From positions 186,001-250,000 of the forward strand of contig NZ_JABJWH010000006.1 of NCBI RefSeq assembly GCF_015265435.1: 64,000 bases of DNA. The letters are read 5' to 3'. Both the position numbers and the translations under genes were made by a program. Source of the stretch: Alloalcanivorax profundimaris (GTDB taxonomy: Bacteria > Pseudomonadota > Gammaproteobacteria > Pseudomonadales > Alcanivoracaceae). Each line of letters opens with the position of its first letter. Position 1 is the first letter of the stretch. The notes beneath the pieces are model-generated. The model was given only the letters and a program-made list of their open reading frames with translations, was not told the DNA's origin and did not search any database. Shown piece by piece: positions 17,881 through 24,945 of this stretch.

Positions 17881-18465
17881 ATGGCTTTTGAACTTCCGCC
17901 GCTTCCGTACGAGAAAGACGCTCTCGAACCGCACATTTCCGCCGAGACCCTCGAGTATCACCACGGCAAGCACCACAACGCCTACGTCACCAAGCTCAAC
18001 GACATGATCAAGGGCACGGATGACGAAGGGAAATCGCTCGAAGACATCATCAAGGGCGCCAAGGGCGGTCTGTTCAACCAGGCGGCACAGGTCTGGAACC
18101 ACACCTTCTACTGGAACAGCCTCAGCCCCAATGGCGGCGGTGAGCCGTCCGGTGCCGTGGCCGACGCCATCAACGCCAAGTTCGGTTCCTTCGACAAGTT
18201 CAAGGAAGAGTTCAACGCCAAGGCCGCCGGCAACTTCGGCTCCGGCTGGACCTGGCTGGTGAAAACCGCCGATGGCGGCGTGGACATCGTCAACACCGAC
18301 GACGCCGACACCCCGATCGCCCACGATAACGGCTACACCCCGCTGCTGACCGTGGACGTGTGGGAGCACGCCTACTACATCGACTACCGCAACGCCCGTC
18401 CCAAGTATCTGGAATCCATCTGGAACCTGATCAACTGGGACTTCGCCGCCAAGAACTTCGGGTAA
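17881..18465 (+). CDS. sodB: Superoxide dismutase, iron type
   Basis: A 194-residue Fe/Mn superoxide dismutase of the Fe-type length and sequence. It converts superoxide to peroxide and oxygen in the cytoplasm. The metal ligands are His27 (in YHHGKHH), the His in WNHTFYW, Asp159 and His163 (DVWEHAYY). [16 protein letters not shown] is typical of the iron enzymes. Two in-frame ATGs are present; the second at 17881 is 8 bases after CAGGGG and gives the family N-terminus AFELPPLPY. It is monocistronic with a Fur-like upstream site. In many bacteria sodB responds to iron, through Fur or small RNAs, which fits but is not proven here. Confidence 0.96.
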   Translation: MAFELPPLPYEKDALEPHISAETLEYHHGKHHNAYVTKLNDMIKGTDDEGKSLEDIIKGAKGGLFNQAAQVWNHTFYWNSLSPNGGGEPSGAVADAINAKFGSFDKFKEEFNAKAAGNFGSGWTWLVKTADGGVDIVNTDDADTPIAHDNGYTPLLTVDVWEHAYYIDYRNARPKYLESIWNLINWDFAAKNFG

Positions 18466-18488
18466 GCGAACCTCCGGACACTCCCCAT

Positions 18489-18633
18489 CACCCGTTCCGC
18501 GGCCGCCGTTGGCGGTCGCCCTGCGGGGCGCCGAGAGCGGCCCGCACTCCGCGTTGCGGCCTCTTGACGTAGCGCTGCTACGCCGGCGAGGCCGCGCCTT
18601 GATTGCGAACCGCTCTCGACGCCGGAACGGGTG
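18489..18633. repeat. Nested palindromic element with four coaxial stems
   Basis: Four pairs nest inside one another: CACCCGTTCC/GGAACGGGTG (18489-18498 / 18624-18633), CGAGAGCGG/CCGCTCTCG (18532-18540 / 18610-18618), GCGGCCTC/GAGGCCGC (18556-18563 / 18588-18595) and CGTAGC/GCTACG (18568-18573 / 18577-18582). The whole could fold as one long hairpin. The rest of the 367-bp gap 18466-18832 shows no gene. Confidence 0.75.
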
Positions 18634-18832
18634 CTGGGAAGCGCCCGAAGGTTCCGGCGCAATCAACGATCCTTATTTTACTTCCCGCCGCCTGACATCT
18701 CGTCGACCGGACGGTCGTGACGGCTGGGGTGGAACTTTCCCGCGCTTTCCCCACACCAAGCCCCACCGCCGTGCGCCGACTCCGGCGGACAGGTAAGATG
18801 CGTGTTTTCATCCAATCACACAGGAATTCGCC

Positions 18833-19735
18833 ATGACCCGAGAGCGCGACGTCAAACTGGGTGATATCGACGACGTCCCCGTGGACGAACCCCGCCGCCG
18901 GCCCGCCGGCGAACAACCGCGCCCACCAAAAAGCGGCGGAGGTGGCAACGGTGGCGGCAATGGCAATGACAAAGGCGGTCGCCGGCCCACGCCGCGCCAG
19001 CCGGAACCACGCCGTGGCGGCGGTGGAGGCGGCTGGGTCTTCCTGACCCTGGTGCTGGCCGTGGTGCTGGCGGTAGCGTGCACTTACTTCTATCGCGAGA
19101 TCAGCCGCCTGCAAGGGCAGATGGAAACCCGCATGGGCATGTCCTCCGAGCAACTGGAAAACCTCCAGGCACGGCTTTCCGCCACCGATGAATCCCTGGA
19201 CCAATCCTCCGGCAAACTGCGCGACACGCTCAGCGAGCACAGCAAGGCCATCGACACCAACGGCGACGAAATCCGCAAGCTCTGGGACGTCAGCAACAAA
19301 CGCAACAAGGAATGGATCCAGGAAAACCAGAAAACCCTGGATAGCGTGGAGAAGGCCCTCAAGAGCAACCAGAATGCCCTGGCCGAGCTCAAGAAAACCG
19401 TCGGCGGCTACGACCAGAGCATCAAGCAGGTGCGCGGCCAGATCGACGAACTGCAGAGCAAAGTCGCCAGCGCCATCGAAGCGGTCAACGACAGCAGCGA
19501 CCAGTGGCGCACCCAGATCAACCAGGTGGAAACCCAGGTCGATGTGGTGGTCGATACCGTCAAGCAGCTCGAGCAACAGAACCAGACCCAGAAACAGGCC
19601 ATCGCCAGCCTGAAAAACAACCAGAGCGGCGCCGCCCAGCTCGACCAGCGCCTCTCCGAAATCGAGGACGCCATCCGCGCCTTCGACCAGTACCGCCTGC
19701 AGGTGAACAACCGCCTGGACAGCCTGGAACGGTAA
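18833..19735 (+). CDS. Membrane-anchored coiled-coil protein of unknown function
   Basis: A 300-residue protein with three parts. Residues 1-65 are a low-complexity tail rich in Pro, Arg, Gly and Asn. Residues 67-88 are a single membrane helix (WVFLTLVLAVVLAVACTYFY). Residues 90-300 are almost entirely heptad-like coiled coil rich in Gln, Asn, Glu, Lys and Ser, with no cysteine. The topology suggests a bitopic inner-membrane protein with a basic disordered cytoplasmic end and a long periplasmic coil. I do not recognise a family. The ATG at 18833 follows an AGGAA site. It precedes tRNA-Leu on the same strand by about 75 bp. Confidence 0.75.
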   Translation: MTRERDVKLGDIDDVPVDEPRRRPAGEQPRPPKSGGGGNGGGNGNDKGGRRPTPRQPEPRRGGGGGGWVFLTLVLAVVLAVACTYFYREISRLQGQMETRMGMSSEQLENLQARLSATDESLDQSSGKLRDTLSEHSKAIDTNGDEIRKLWDVSNKRNKEWIQENQKTLDSVEKALKSNQNALAELKKTVGGYDQSIKQVRGQIDELQSKVASAIEAVNDSSDQWRTQINQVETQVDVVVDTVKQLEQQNQTQKQAIASLKNNQSGAAQLDQRLSEIEDAIRAFDQYRLQVNNRLDSLER

Positions 19736-19796
19736 CGCCGCCCCACCGTAAGGGCGGCTTCAAAAGCGTTCCGGTGGTATTCCATCGGCCGGCTGC

Positions 19797-19802
19797 TACA
19801 AT
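19797..19802 (+). promoter_or_regulatory. -10 element of the tRNA-Leu gene
   Basis: TACAAT lies 9 bp before the tRNA start, with TGC upstream as in an extended -10 and a G/C-rich discriminator (GGCCGGCCT), as is typical of stable-RNA promoters. The -35 is not clear. Confidence 0.5.
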
Positions 19803-19811
19803 GGCCGGCCT

Positions 19812-19896
19812 GCGCCAGTGGTGGAATTGGTAGACACGTCAGGTTTAGGTCCTGATGCCGCGAGGTGTGGGGGTTCAAGTCCCTCCTGGCGCACCA
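19812..19896 (+). tRNA. tRNA-Leu (anticodon UAG)
   Basis: The acceptor stem GCGCCAG pairs with CTGGCGC, the CCA end is encoded (19894-19896), and the T arm is GGGTTCAAGTCCC. The anticodon loop TTTAGGT, between TCAGG and CCTGA, gives UAG, reading CUN leucine codons. The long variable arm (GCCGCGAGGTGT region) is typical of class II tRNA-Leu. Confidence 0.97.
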
Positions 19897-19936
19897 TTCC
19901 CTTTCTTTAGACGATGCCCCGTCCGGGCGGCGTCGT

Positions 19937-20755
19937 CTACTCTCCAGTGAATCCGGGCTCGCGTTTGGCGAGAAAGGCGTTGATGCCTTCCTGGGCGTCC
20001 CAACCCTGTCCAAGCTCACTTTGCAGCGTCGCTTCGGCGTGAAGCTGTGCCTCCAGATCCTGTTCCGTGCTTCGGTCGATCAAGGACTTGATGCCCGCCA
20101 GAGCGCGGGTGGGTTGCGCCGCCATCTCGAAAGCCAGCGACATGGCTTTGTCGATCAGTTGGTGGTTATCGTGCACGGCATTGATCAGGCCCCACTCCAG
20201 GGCGGTCTCCGCTTTCAAGGCGTCACCACTCATCATCCACTGTAATGCCCTGGCGCGACCGATCAGGCGCGGCACGGTCCAGGTGCCCCCGGCATCGGGG
20301 ATCAGCCCCAGCTTGATGAACGCCTGGATAAAGGTAGCGGATCGGGCGGCGAGAATGATGTCGCCGGCCAGGGCGAGGTTGCAGCCGGCACCGGCGGCGA
20401 CACCGTTGACGGCGACGATAACGGGTTTTTGCATGCCGCGTAGCAGCCGGATGATGGGGTGATAGCTCTGATGCAGGGCGGTGCCCAGATCGGTGGCATC
20501 GTCGCCGGCGCTATCCGCGCCTTTGAAATGGCTCAGATCGGCGCCCGCGCAAAAGCCGCGGCCATTGCCACTGAGTACCAGGGCGCGGCAGGAGGCGTCC
20601 CTGGCCACCGAACCGATCGCTTGGCGCATTTCCTTGAGCATCAACGGTGACAGCGCGTTCAGGCGGTCCGGTTGATCCAGCAGAACCACGGTGACGGCGT
20701 CCCGCCGGGTGAGCTGGAGCGTGTGAAAGTCCTGAGCAGCGGTGTTCTTGGTCAT
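19937..20755 (-). CDS. Enoyl-CoA hydratase/isomerase family protein
   Basis: A 272-residue crotonase-fold protein. The first oxyanion segment is CRALVLSGNGRGFCAGADLSHF, and the second is NGVAAGAGCNLALAGDIILAA; IKLGLIPDAGGTW shows an Asp in the place where hydratases have the second catalytic Glu, so it may be an isomerase (PaaG-like) or a broader acyl-CoA enzyme. The ATG at 20755 has a GAAAGGA site; the frame extends to 20782 without homology. It lies 39 bp downstream of a small membrane protein gene on the same strand and is divergent from a TetR gene. Base composition is less GC-rich than the rest of the window. Confidence 0.9.
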   Translation of the reverse strand: MTKNTAAQDFHTLQLTRRDAVTVVLLDQPDRLNALSPLMLKEMRQAIGSVARDASCRALVLSGNGRGFCAGADLSHFKGADSAGDDATDLGTALHQSYHPIIRLLRGMQKPVIVAVNGVAAGAGCNLALAGDIILAARSATFIQAFIKLGLIPDAGGTWTVPRLIGRARALQWMMSGDALKAETALEWGLINAVHDNHQLIDKAMSLAFEMAAQPTRALAGIKSLIDRSTEQDLEAQLHAEATLQSELGQGWDAQEGINAFLAKREPGFTGE

Positions 20756-20794
20756 GGGGTCTTTCCTTTCGATTGCCAACAAACAGGGGCGGGC

Positions 20795-21298
20795 TTACAG
20801 CCACCAGGTCTGGAAGTCGGAGGGCCAGAACCATTCCAGCGTGAAAATGGTGACGCCATAGAAAGCGATGAGTTTGGCCCAGATTCTGGTGAAGTAAGGC
20901 ATGGATTCCCGGTGGAAACGCAACTGCATCCACAGCGAGTAGAAAAAGAGAATGGTGGCGAGCGTGACCTGGATGGCGATGATCAGGTTGATGCGGGGAA
21001 GAACATCGGCGGGGCTGGCGAACAGGTAGTGGCCGAAGGACAGCCAGTTACCGATTACGAAGCCCTGGATCAACGTGTAGACATGGTCGGGGTAATCTCC
21101 GGATACCGTGCTGGAGGCGCGCCAGGCGGCCAGGGCCAGCGGAATCCACAGAGCGGCGACAATGGGGGCGTTCAGCCAGGCGGGTTCCGGGTACTGATCG
21201 AAAAACACCACGTTGTCGAAGAAATGCAGGGTACAGCCGGCCAGCGTCAGCCAGATCAGCACCTTGAAAATCTTGAAGTGCTTTGAGTCGGGTTGCAT
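20795..21298 (-). CDS. Four-helix membrane protein of unknown function
   Basis: A 167-residue integral membrane protein with four hydrophobic segments (about residues 10-27, 42-60, 98-122 and 139-158). It is rich in Trp, Phe and Tyr, including HFFDNVVFFDQYPEPAW and EWFWPSDFQTWWL at the C-terminus. I do not recognise the family. It is the first gene after a promoter region carrying two TetR-type operator sites, and is followed by an enoyl-CoA hydratase gene, so the two are probably co-transcribed and repressed by the divergent TetR. A role linked to an acyl-CoA or lipophilic substrate is only an inference from this context. Confidence 0.75.
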   Translation of the reverse strand: MQPDSKHFKIFKVLIWLTLAGCTLHFFDNVVFFDQYPEPAWLNAPIVAALWIPLALAAWRASSTVSGDYPDHVYTLIQGFVIGNWLSFGHYLFASPADVLPRINLIIAIQVTLATILFFYSLWMQLRFHRESMPYFTRIWAKLIAFYGVTIFTLEWFWPSDFQTWWL

Positions 21299-21308
21299 AT
21301 GCAGTCCT

Positions 21309-21361
21309 TATGACGGTTGTTATAACTCCTGCCGGGAAGGTATTCTATGACGATCGTTATA
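21309..21361. promoter_or_regulatory. Two TetR-type operator sites in a divergent promoter
   Basis: TATGACGGTTGTTATA (21309-21324) and TATGACGATCGTTATA (21346-21361) agree at 14 of 16 positions and are both near-palindromes. They start 37 bp apart between the divergent membrane-protein and tetR genes, so the TetR product probably controls both directions. Confidence 0.7.
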
Positions 21362-21383
21362 TCAATGGCCGAAGGCGATGAAG

Positions 21384-21962
21384 ATGACAGAGAAGGCGTC
21401 ACGGCAGCGGCTGGTCGCCGGTGCCGCGGATCTGTTGAGCCGCAGGGGCGTGAAGGCCACCAGCATTCGCGAACTGGCCAAGCATGCCCAGGCGCCTCTG
21501 GGCTCCACCTACCACTATTTCCCCGGCGGCAAGGCTCAACTGGTCACCGAGGCGGTGCGTTTTATCGGCGGTAAGGTCAGCGAGGTTTTGGCGAAGTCCC
21601 TGGAGCGAGGGCCTGTCAGCGGGCTTCAGGAATTTCTGGCGCTATGGCGCCATGAAGTGGTGCGCTCGGACTATCGCGCCGGTTGCCCGGTGCTGTCGGT
21701 GGCGGTGGAGGAGCCCGATGACGAAGAGAGCAGGGCGGCGCTGACGGTGGCCGAAGCCGTTTTCGCCGACTGGATTGGCCTGTTGACGCGATCCCTGAGT
21801 GAGCACGGGGTGGATGATGAGCAGGCGCGGCAATTGGCCACGTTGGTGGTCGCCTCGGTGGAGGGGGCCATCGCGCTGTGCCGTGCGCGGCGCAGCGCCG
21901 AGCCACTGGAGCAGGTATCGACGCAACTTGAAGCACTGATCAGGCAAGCCTTGGGAGAGTAG
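21384..21962 (+). CDS. TetR-family transcriptional repressor
   Basis: A 192-residue regulator. The N-terminal HTH spans about residues 5-50 with SRRGVKATSIRELAKHA and APLGSTYHYFPGGKAQLV, the pattern of TetR proteins such as the LmrA/YxaF group. The C-terminal ligand domain contains CPVLSVAVEEPDD. The ATG at 21384 is 8 bases after GAAGG; one 6 bases earlier is too close to it. Two operator copies lie directly upstream. It is followed after 3 bp by a thioesterase gene and then a thioredoxin-like gene, suggesting an autoregulated operon. The ligand may be an acyl-CoA or hydrophobic compound, inferred from neighbours only. Confidence 0.92.
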   Translation: MTEKASRQRLVAGAADLLSRRGVKATSIRELAKHAQAPLGSTYHYFPGGKAQLVTEAVRFIGGKVSEVLAKSLERGPVSGLQEFLALWRHEVVRSDYRAGCPVLSVAVEEPDDEESRAALTVAEAVFADWIGLLTRSLSEHGVDDEQARQLATLVVASVEGAIALCRARRSAEPLEQVSTQLEALIRQALGE

Positions 21963-21965
21963 CCG

Positions 21966-22391
21966 ATGACTCCGGAAGAGAAAGCGGAACAGTACAATGG
22001 TCACGGTCATAGTGGGTTGCCGGGCCTGGTGGGCATGCGGATGACTCGCATCGACGAACGGACGGGAATAGCCGAGGCGGAGCTGCCGGTGGTCGGCAAA
22101 CTGATGGCTCCCAACGGCTTTCTGCACGCCGCGTCTGTGGTGGCCCTGGCCGATACCTGCTGTGGCAACGGTACCATGGCGAGCCTGCCGGATGGCGCCG
22201 TGGGGTTCACCACGGTGGAGTTGAAATCCAACTTCCTTGGCACGGCCCGGGAGGGGATGCTCGAGTGCGTCGCCGAGCCGGCGCATCGCGGACGGACCAC
22301 GCAGGTCTGGGACGCGCGGGTGGTTCATCGGGATACCGGCAAGAAGGTGGCGCTGTTCCGATGCACGCAAATGATACTGTACCCGCGATAG
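21966..22391 (+). CDS. Hotdog-fold acyl-CoA thioesterase (PaaI/YdiI-like)
   Basis: A 141-residue single hotdog-domain protein. The core has LMAPNGFLHAASVVALADTCC, in which N-G-x-L-H-A-A positions the usual HGG-type catalytic loop and the following Asp-containing helix, then TTVELKSNFLGTAREG and CTQMILYP at the end. Such enzymes hydrolyse acyl-CoA thioesters, commonly aromatic or medium-chain. It begins 3 bp after the tetR stop and is followed 9 bp later by a thioredoxin-like gene, so it is likely in that operon. Substrate cannot be assigned. Confidence 0.85.
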   Translation: MTPEEKAEQYNGHGHSGLPGLVGMRMTRIDERTGIAEAELPVVGKLMAPNGFLHAASVVALADTCCGNGTMASLPDGAVGFTTVELKSNFLGTAREGMLECVAEPAHRGRTTQVWDARVVHRDTGKKVALFRCTQMILYPR

Positions 22392-22400
22392 GGGCCGGTC

Positions 22401-23003
22401 TTGTCCAGGTTCTATGACCGGCTTTTGCTGGTCGCCATCGTCATTGTCCCGCTGGTGCCGATGCTGCTTTATAAATGGTCCTATTCGTTGGATACCTGGT
22501 ACGTGCCTTGGGGTGAGAATCGCTCGGATTACTTCGACACGGGCTTCGAGCGGGCCGCCCGACAATGGCTGGGCAAGGTGGCGTCGCGAGGCGACGCGGT
22601 CTATGTGATTACCGATAGCCAATGCCCCTGCGCCAGGCCTGTTCTGAAAAAAATGAATCGTGCGCTGGAGGGGACCGTGTCGGCGCGGGTCCATGATGCC
22701 TACCGGGATCGGGACGACCGTTACGGTTTGTCGTCACTGGTACGTTACATGCCTGCCTTGCCGACCGCCCTGGTGGTGAAATCGGGAAAGCTGCGTTACG
22801 TGGGCCCACTGGTGACCGGCAATCTTTGTTCCCGCGAGGCACGGTTCTCGCCACCCCTTGCCGCCTACCGGACAGTGACGGACGGTACGGTCTTCAACTG
22901 GCTCTCGAAGGGCTGCTATTGCCGTGTCGTTCCCGAGCGGTTGGATCAGGGGGCGGTTTCGGGAAGCAGACCCAGAAGCCGTTCCGTGACTCTGTCGAAA
23001 TAG
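22401..23003 (+). CDS. Membrane-anchored thioredoxin-like protein (DUF6436-like)
   Basis: A 200-residue protein with one N-terminal membrane anchor (about residues 8-24, LLLVAIVIVPLVPMLLY) and a periplasmic domain with a CPCARPVL motif near residue 75. That C-x-C-xx-P arrangement, followed by a Pro-rich PALPTALVV segment, resembles thioredoxin-like proteins of the DUF6436 kind. A second CYC near residue 172 adds possible redox cysteines. The start is a TTG with AGGGG upstream; no good ATG is in frame. Its last 58 bp overlap the convergent tetR gene at 22946. Function unknown; a redox or thiol-exchange role is an inference. Confidence 0.65.
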   Translation: MSRFYDRLLLVAIVIVPLVPMLLYKWSYSLDTWYVPWGENRSDYFDTGFERAARQWLGKVASRGDAVYVITDSQCPCARPVLKKMNRALEGTVSARVHDAYRDRDDRYGLSSLVRYMPALPTALVVKSGKLRYVGPLVTGNLCSREARFSPPLAAYRTVTDGTVFNWLSKGCYCRVVPERLDQGAVSGSRPRSRSVTLSK

Positions 23004-23512
23004 CCGGTGTCGCCGTAAATGCGGGCCATCAGAATGGCCCCTTCGTAATCCGATACCGCTTGCCGGCCAATGTCCTGCGCCGCTTTCCGGGGAAGTTCGC
23101 TGCCGAGAATATGAGCCAGGGCCTCGCCCCATTCGTTCATGAAATCCCGGACCTGCTTCATGAGTTCGGGGGCATCGCCCGCCGCGTCAACCGAAATGAT
23201 CCCCATCAGGCAGCCGACGGTCGGGTGCATGAAGAGCTTCTTCCCTTTGCGTCCGAGTTTGGTCAGACGGTCCCTTGGGGCCCCTTCCTGGTAGGCAATG
23301 CTGAACAGGCCATCGCGGATCTGTTCATGTGTCCAGGTCAGCACGTCGTGTACCAGGGCTTCCTTGCTCTTGTAATGGTGGTAGAAGGAGGCCTTGGTCA
23401 GCCCGCAAGCGGTGGCGAGTGCTTCCATGCTGGTACCGTGGTAGCCGCTTTGTTTCAGGGTATTGGCGCAGCGGGACAACAGTTCCGCGCGGGGCAGCTT
23501 TTGCGGGCGCAT
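22946..23512 (-). CDS. TetR-family transcriptional regulator
   Basis: A 188-residue TetR protein. The HTH is at about residues 8-52 (GYHGTSMEALATACGLTKASFYHHYKSKEALV in parts), with the classic F-YHH-KSKE turn. The C-terminal half has HPTVGCLMGIISVDAAG, as in TetR_C regulators. The ATG at 23512 precedes RPQKLPRAELL and has GGAG upstream; two ATGs further upstream only add unconserved residues. It is divergent from an enoyl-CoA hydratase gene, with a perfect inverted repeat between them, and mirrors the other TetR module at 19937-21962. Confidence 0.92.
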   Translation of the reverse strand: MRPQKLPRAELLSRCANTLKQSGYHGTSMEALATACGLTKASFYHHYKSKEALVHDVLTWTHEQIRDGLFSIAYQEGAPRDRLTKLGRKGKKLFMHPTVGCLMGIISVDAAGDAPELMKQVRDFMNEWGEALAHILGSELPRKAAQDIGRQAVSDYEGAILMARIYGDTGYFDRVTERLLGLLPETAP

Positions 23513-23578
23513 GGAAGGCTCCGGGGTAAGTGGGAAAGGCATGCTAGAACAGCGTCCCGGCATTCACAACTTGAAGTC

Positions 23579-23613
23579 TACCGAACGTTCATTTATAAAC
23601 TAAACGTTCGGTA
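23579..23613. promoter_or_regulatory. TetR operator between divergent genes
   Basis: TACCGAACGTT (23579-23589) and AACGTTCGGTA (23603-23613) are exact reverse complements around a 13-bp AT-rich centre. The site is 66 bp before the tetR start and 28 bp before the hydratase start, suited to repress both. Confidence 0.75.
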
Positions 23614-23641
23614 AGTAATCTGTTTGTTCTAGGAGAGAGAA

Positions 23642-24436
23642 ATGTCGGAACTCAATAGTGGAGCAGGTCGGGTAAGCCGGGAAAAACGAGGCGCGGTATT
23701 CCTGATTGGCCTGGATCGCGCTGGCAAGCGCAACGCCTTCGACAGTGCCATGATCACGGATCTCTCCCTGGCGCTCGGGGAGTATGAGCGGGATGACGAT
23801 TTGCGCTGCGCGGTGATTTTTGGTCATGGCGATGTATTCACCGCCGGCCTGGATCTGATGGAACTGGCGCCGAAACTGATGTCCGGGTTTGGCTATCCCG
23901 ACAATGGCGTCGATCCTTGGGGCGTGGAGCCGCCGCGCAGGACCAAACCGGTGGTCGTCGCCGTCCAGGGGGAATGTTGGACGGCGGGCATTGAGCTGAT
24001 GTTGAACGCCGATATCGTGGTGGCCTCGGAGGATGCCCGCTTCGCTCAGGTGGAGGTGCTGCGTGGTATCGCTCCGGTGGGGGGCGCCACGGCGCGCTTC
24101 GTGCAAGCCGCCGGCTGGCACAATGCGATGCTCTACATGCTGACCGGTGAGGCGTTCACCGCCGAGCGGGCCTTATCCATGCGTCTGGTGAACGAGGTGG
24201 TGGCGACCGGTGAAGCACTTCAGAGGGCGCTGGTGTACGCCGAGCGTATCGCCAAGGCGGCGCCGCTTGGCGTCAAGGCCACCTTGCAATCCGCCTTCAA
24301 GGCCCGGGATGAGGGCGAGGCGGCGGCGTTGTCGCAACTGAACAATACGCTGCTGGGGCTGATGAAAACACAGGACGTGCAGGAAGGTATCGCCGCGATG
24401 GTGCAAAAGCGCGAACCTCAATTCAGGGGTCACTGA
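23642..24436 (+). CDS. Crotonase/enoyl-CoA hydratase family protein
   Basis: A 264-residue crotonase-fold protein. The first oxyanion-hole segment is CAVIFGHGDVFTAGLDLMELA and the second is VQGECWTAGIELMLNADIVVA, followed by EVLRGIAPVGGAT. The usual G-A-G-x-N/C signature is changed to W-T-A-G-I-E, a pattern common in less well characterised family members, so the reaction cannot be set. The ATG has AGGAGAGAGA upstream. It is the first gene after a TetR operator and is followed 38 bp later by a small membrane protein gene. Base composition matches the lower-GC block 19937-24918. Confidence 0.88.
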   Translation: MSELNSGAGRVSREKRGAVFLIGLDRAGKRNAFDSAMITDLSLALGEYERDDDLRCAVIFGHGDVFTAGLDLMELAPKLMSGFGYPDNGVDPWGVEPPRRTKPVVVAVQGECWTAGIELMLNADIVVASEDARFAQVEVLRGIAPVGGATARFVQAAGWHNAMLYMLTGEAFTAERALSMRLVNEVVATGEALQRALVYAERIAKAAPLGVKATLQSAFKARDEGEAAALSQLNNTLLGLMKTQDVQEGIAAMVQKREPQFRGH

Positions 24437-24474
24437 ACCACGCCGGGAAGCAGAATAATAAAGGAGACATGCTC

Positions 24475-24918
24475 ATGAGCGATTCGATACTGCTGAAACT
24501 GCACCTGTTCGGCGTGGCGTTCTGGTTCGGTGTGGTCGGTGTGGAGTTCATCGTTGAGAGGCAGCGCGCGGCCCATCGGGAACAAGGCTTTCTGGTGGCC
24601 CGCGTTCATGAACGCATTGATCTTTTTCTCGAAATGCCGGCCTTTGTGCTGGTTCTGATCACCGGCGTCATGATGGTCGACATGGACCGTTTGACGGACT
24701 TCTATCTATTGAAGGTGAGCGCCGGCGCGATCGCGGTGCTGGGCAATGTTTTGTGCCTGGCGCCGGTCTTCGCGCGAAAAAGCGCCGCGGACAGGCAGGA
24801 CCTTGGTGCCGTGATTCGCTATTCCGCCGCCATCGATCGAATCACTCTGGTGGCCCTGCCCGCCGGTTTGTTGGCGTTTTGCCTGGGTGTCGCGTTGATG
24901 CTGAACGTGATTCAGTGA
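24475..24918 (+). CDS. Four-helix membrane protein of unknown function
   Basis: A 147-residue membrane protein with hydrophobic segments at about residues 9-25, 51-68, 79-99 and 119-143. Short conserved-looking polar pieces include HERIDLFLEMPAF and YSAAIDRITLVALP. The family is not recognised; it resembles small DUF2269-like or CopD-like four-helix proteins in general layout only. AAGGAG at 24461 favours the ATG at 24475 (8-base spacing) over the one at 24469. It follows the enoyl-CoA hydratase gene on the same strand and is probably in its operon under TetR control. Confidence 0.75.
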   Translation: MSDSILLKLHLFGVAFWFGVVGVEFIVERQRAAHREQGFLVARVHERIDLFLEMPAFVLVLITGVMMVDMDRLTDFYLLKVSAGAIAVLGNVLCLAPVFARKSAADRQDLGAVIRYSAAIDRITLVALPAGLLAFCLGVALMLNVIQ

Positions 24919-24945
24919 ACGTCGCGCACCCAGGCCCGCCTTTCC

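Noticed and set aside
19812-19960. tRNA-Leu as the attachment site of a recent genomic island
   Set aside because: No integrase and no repeat of the tRNA 3' end near 24918 could be found; only composition supports it, so it is kept as a weak finding and not a feature.
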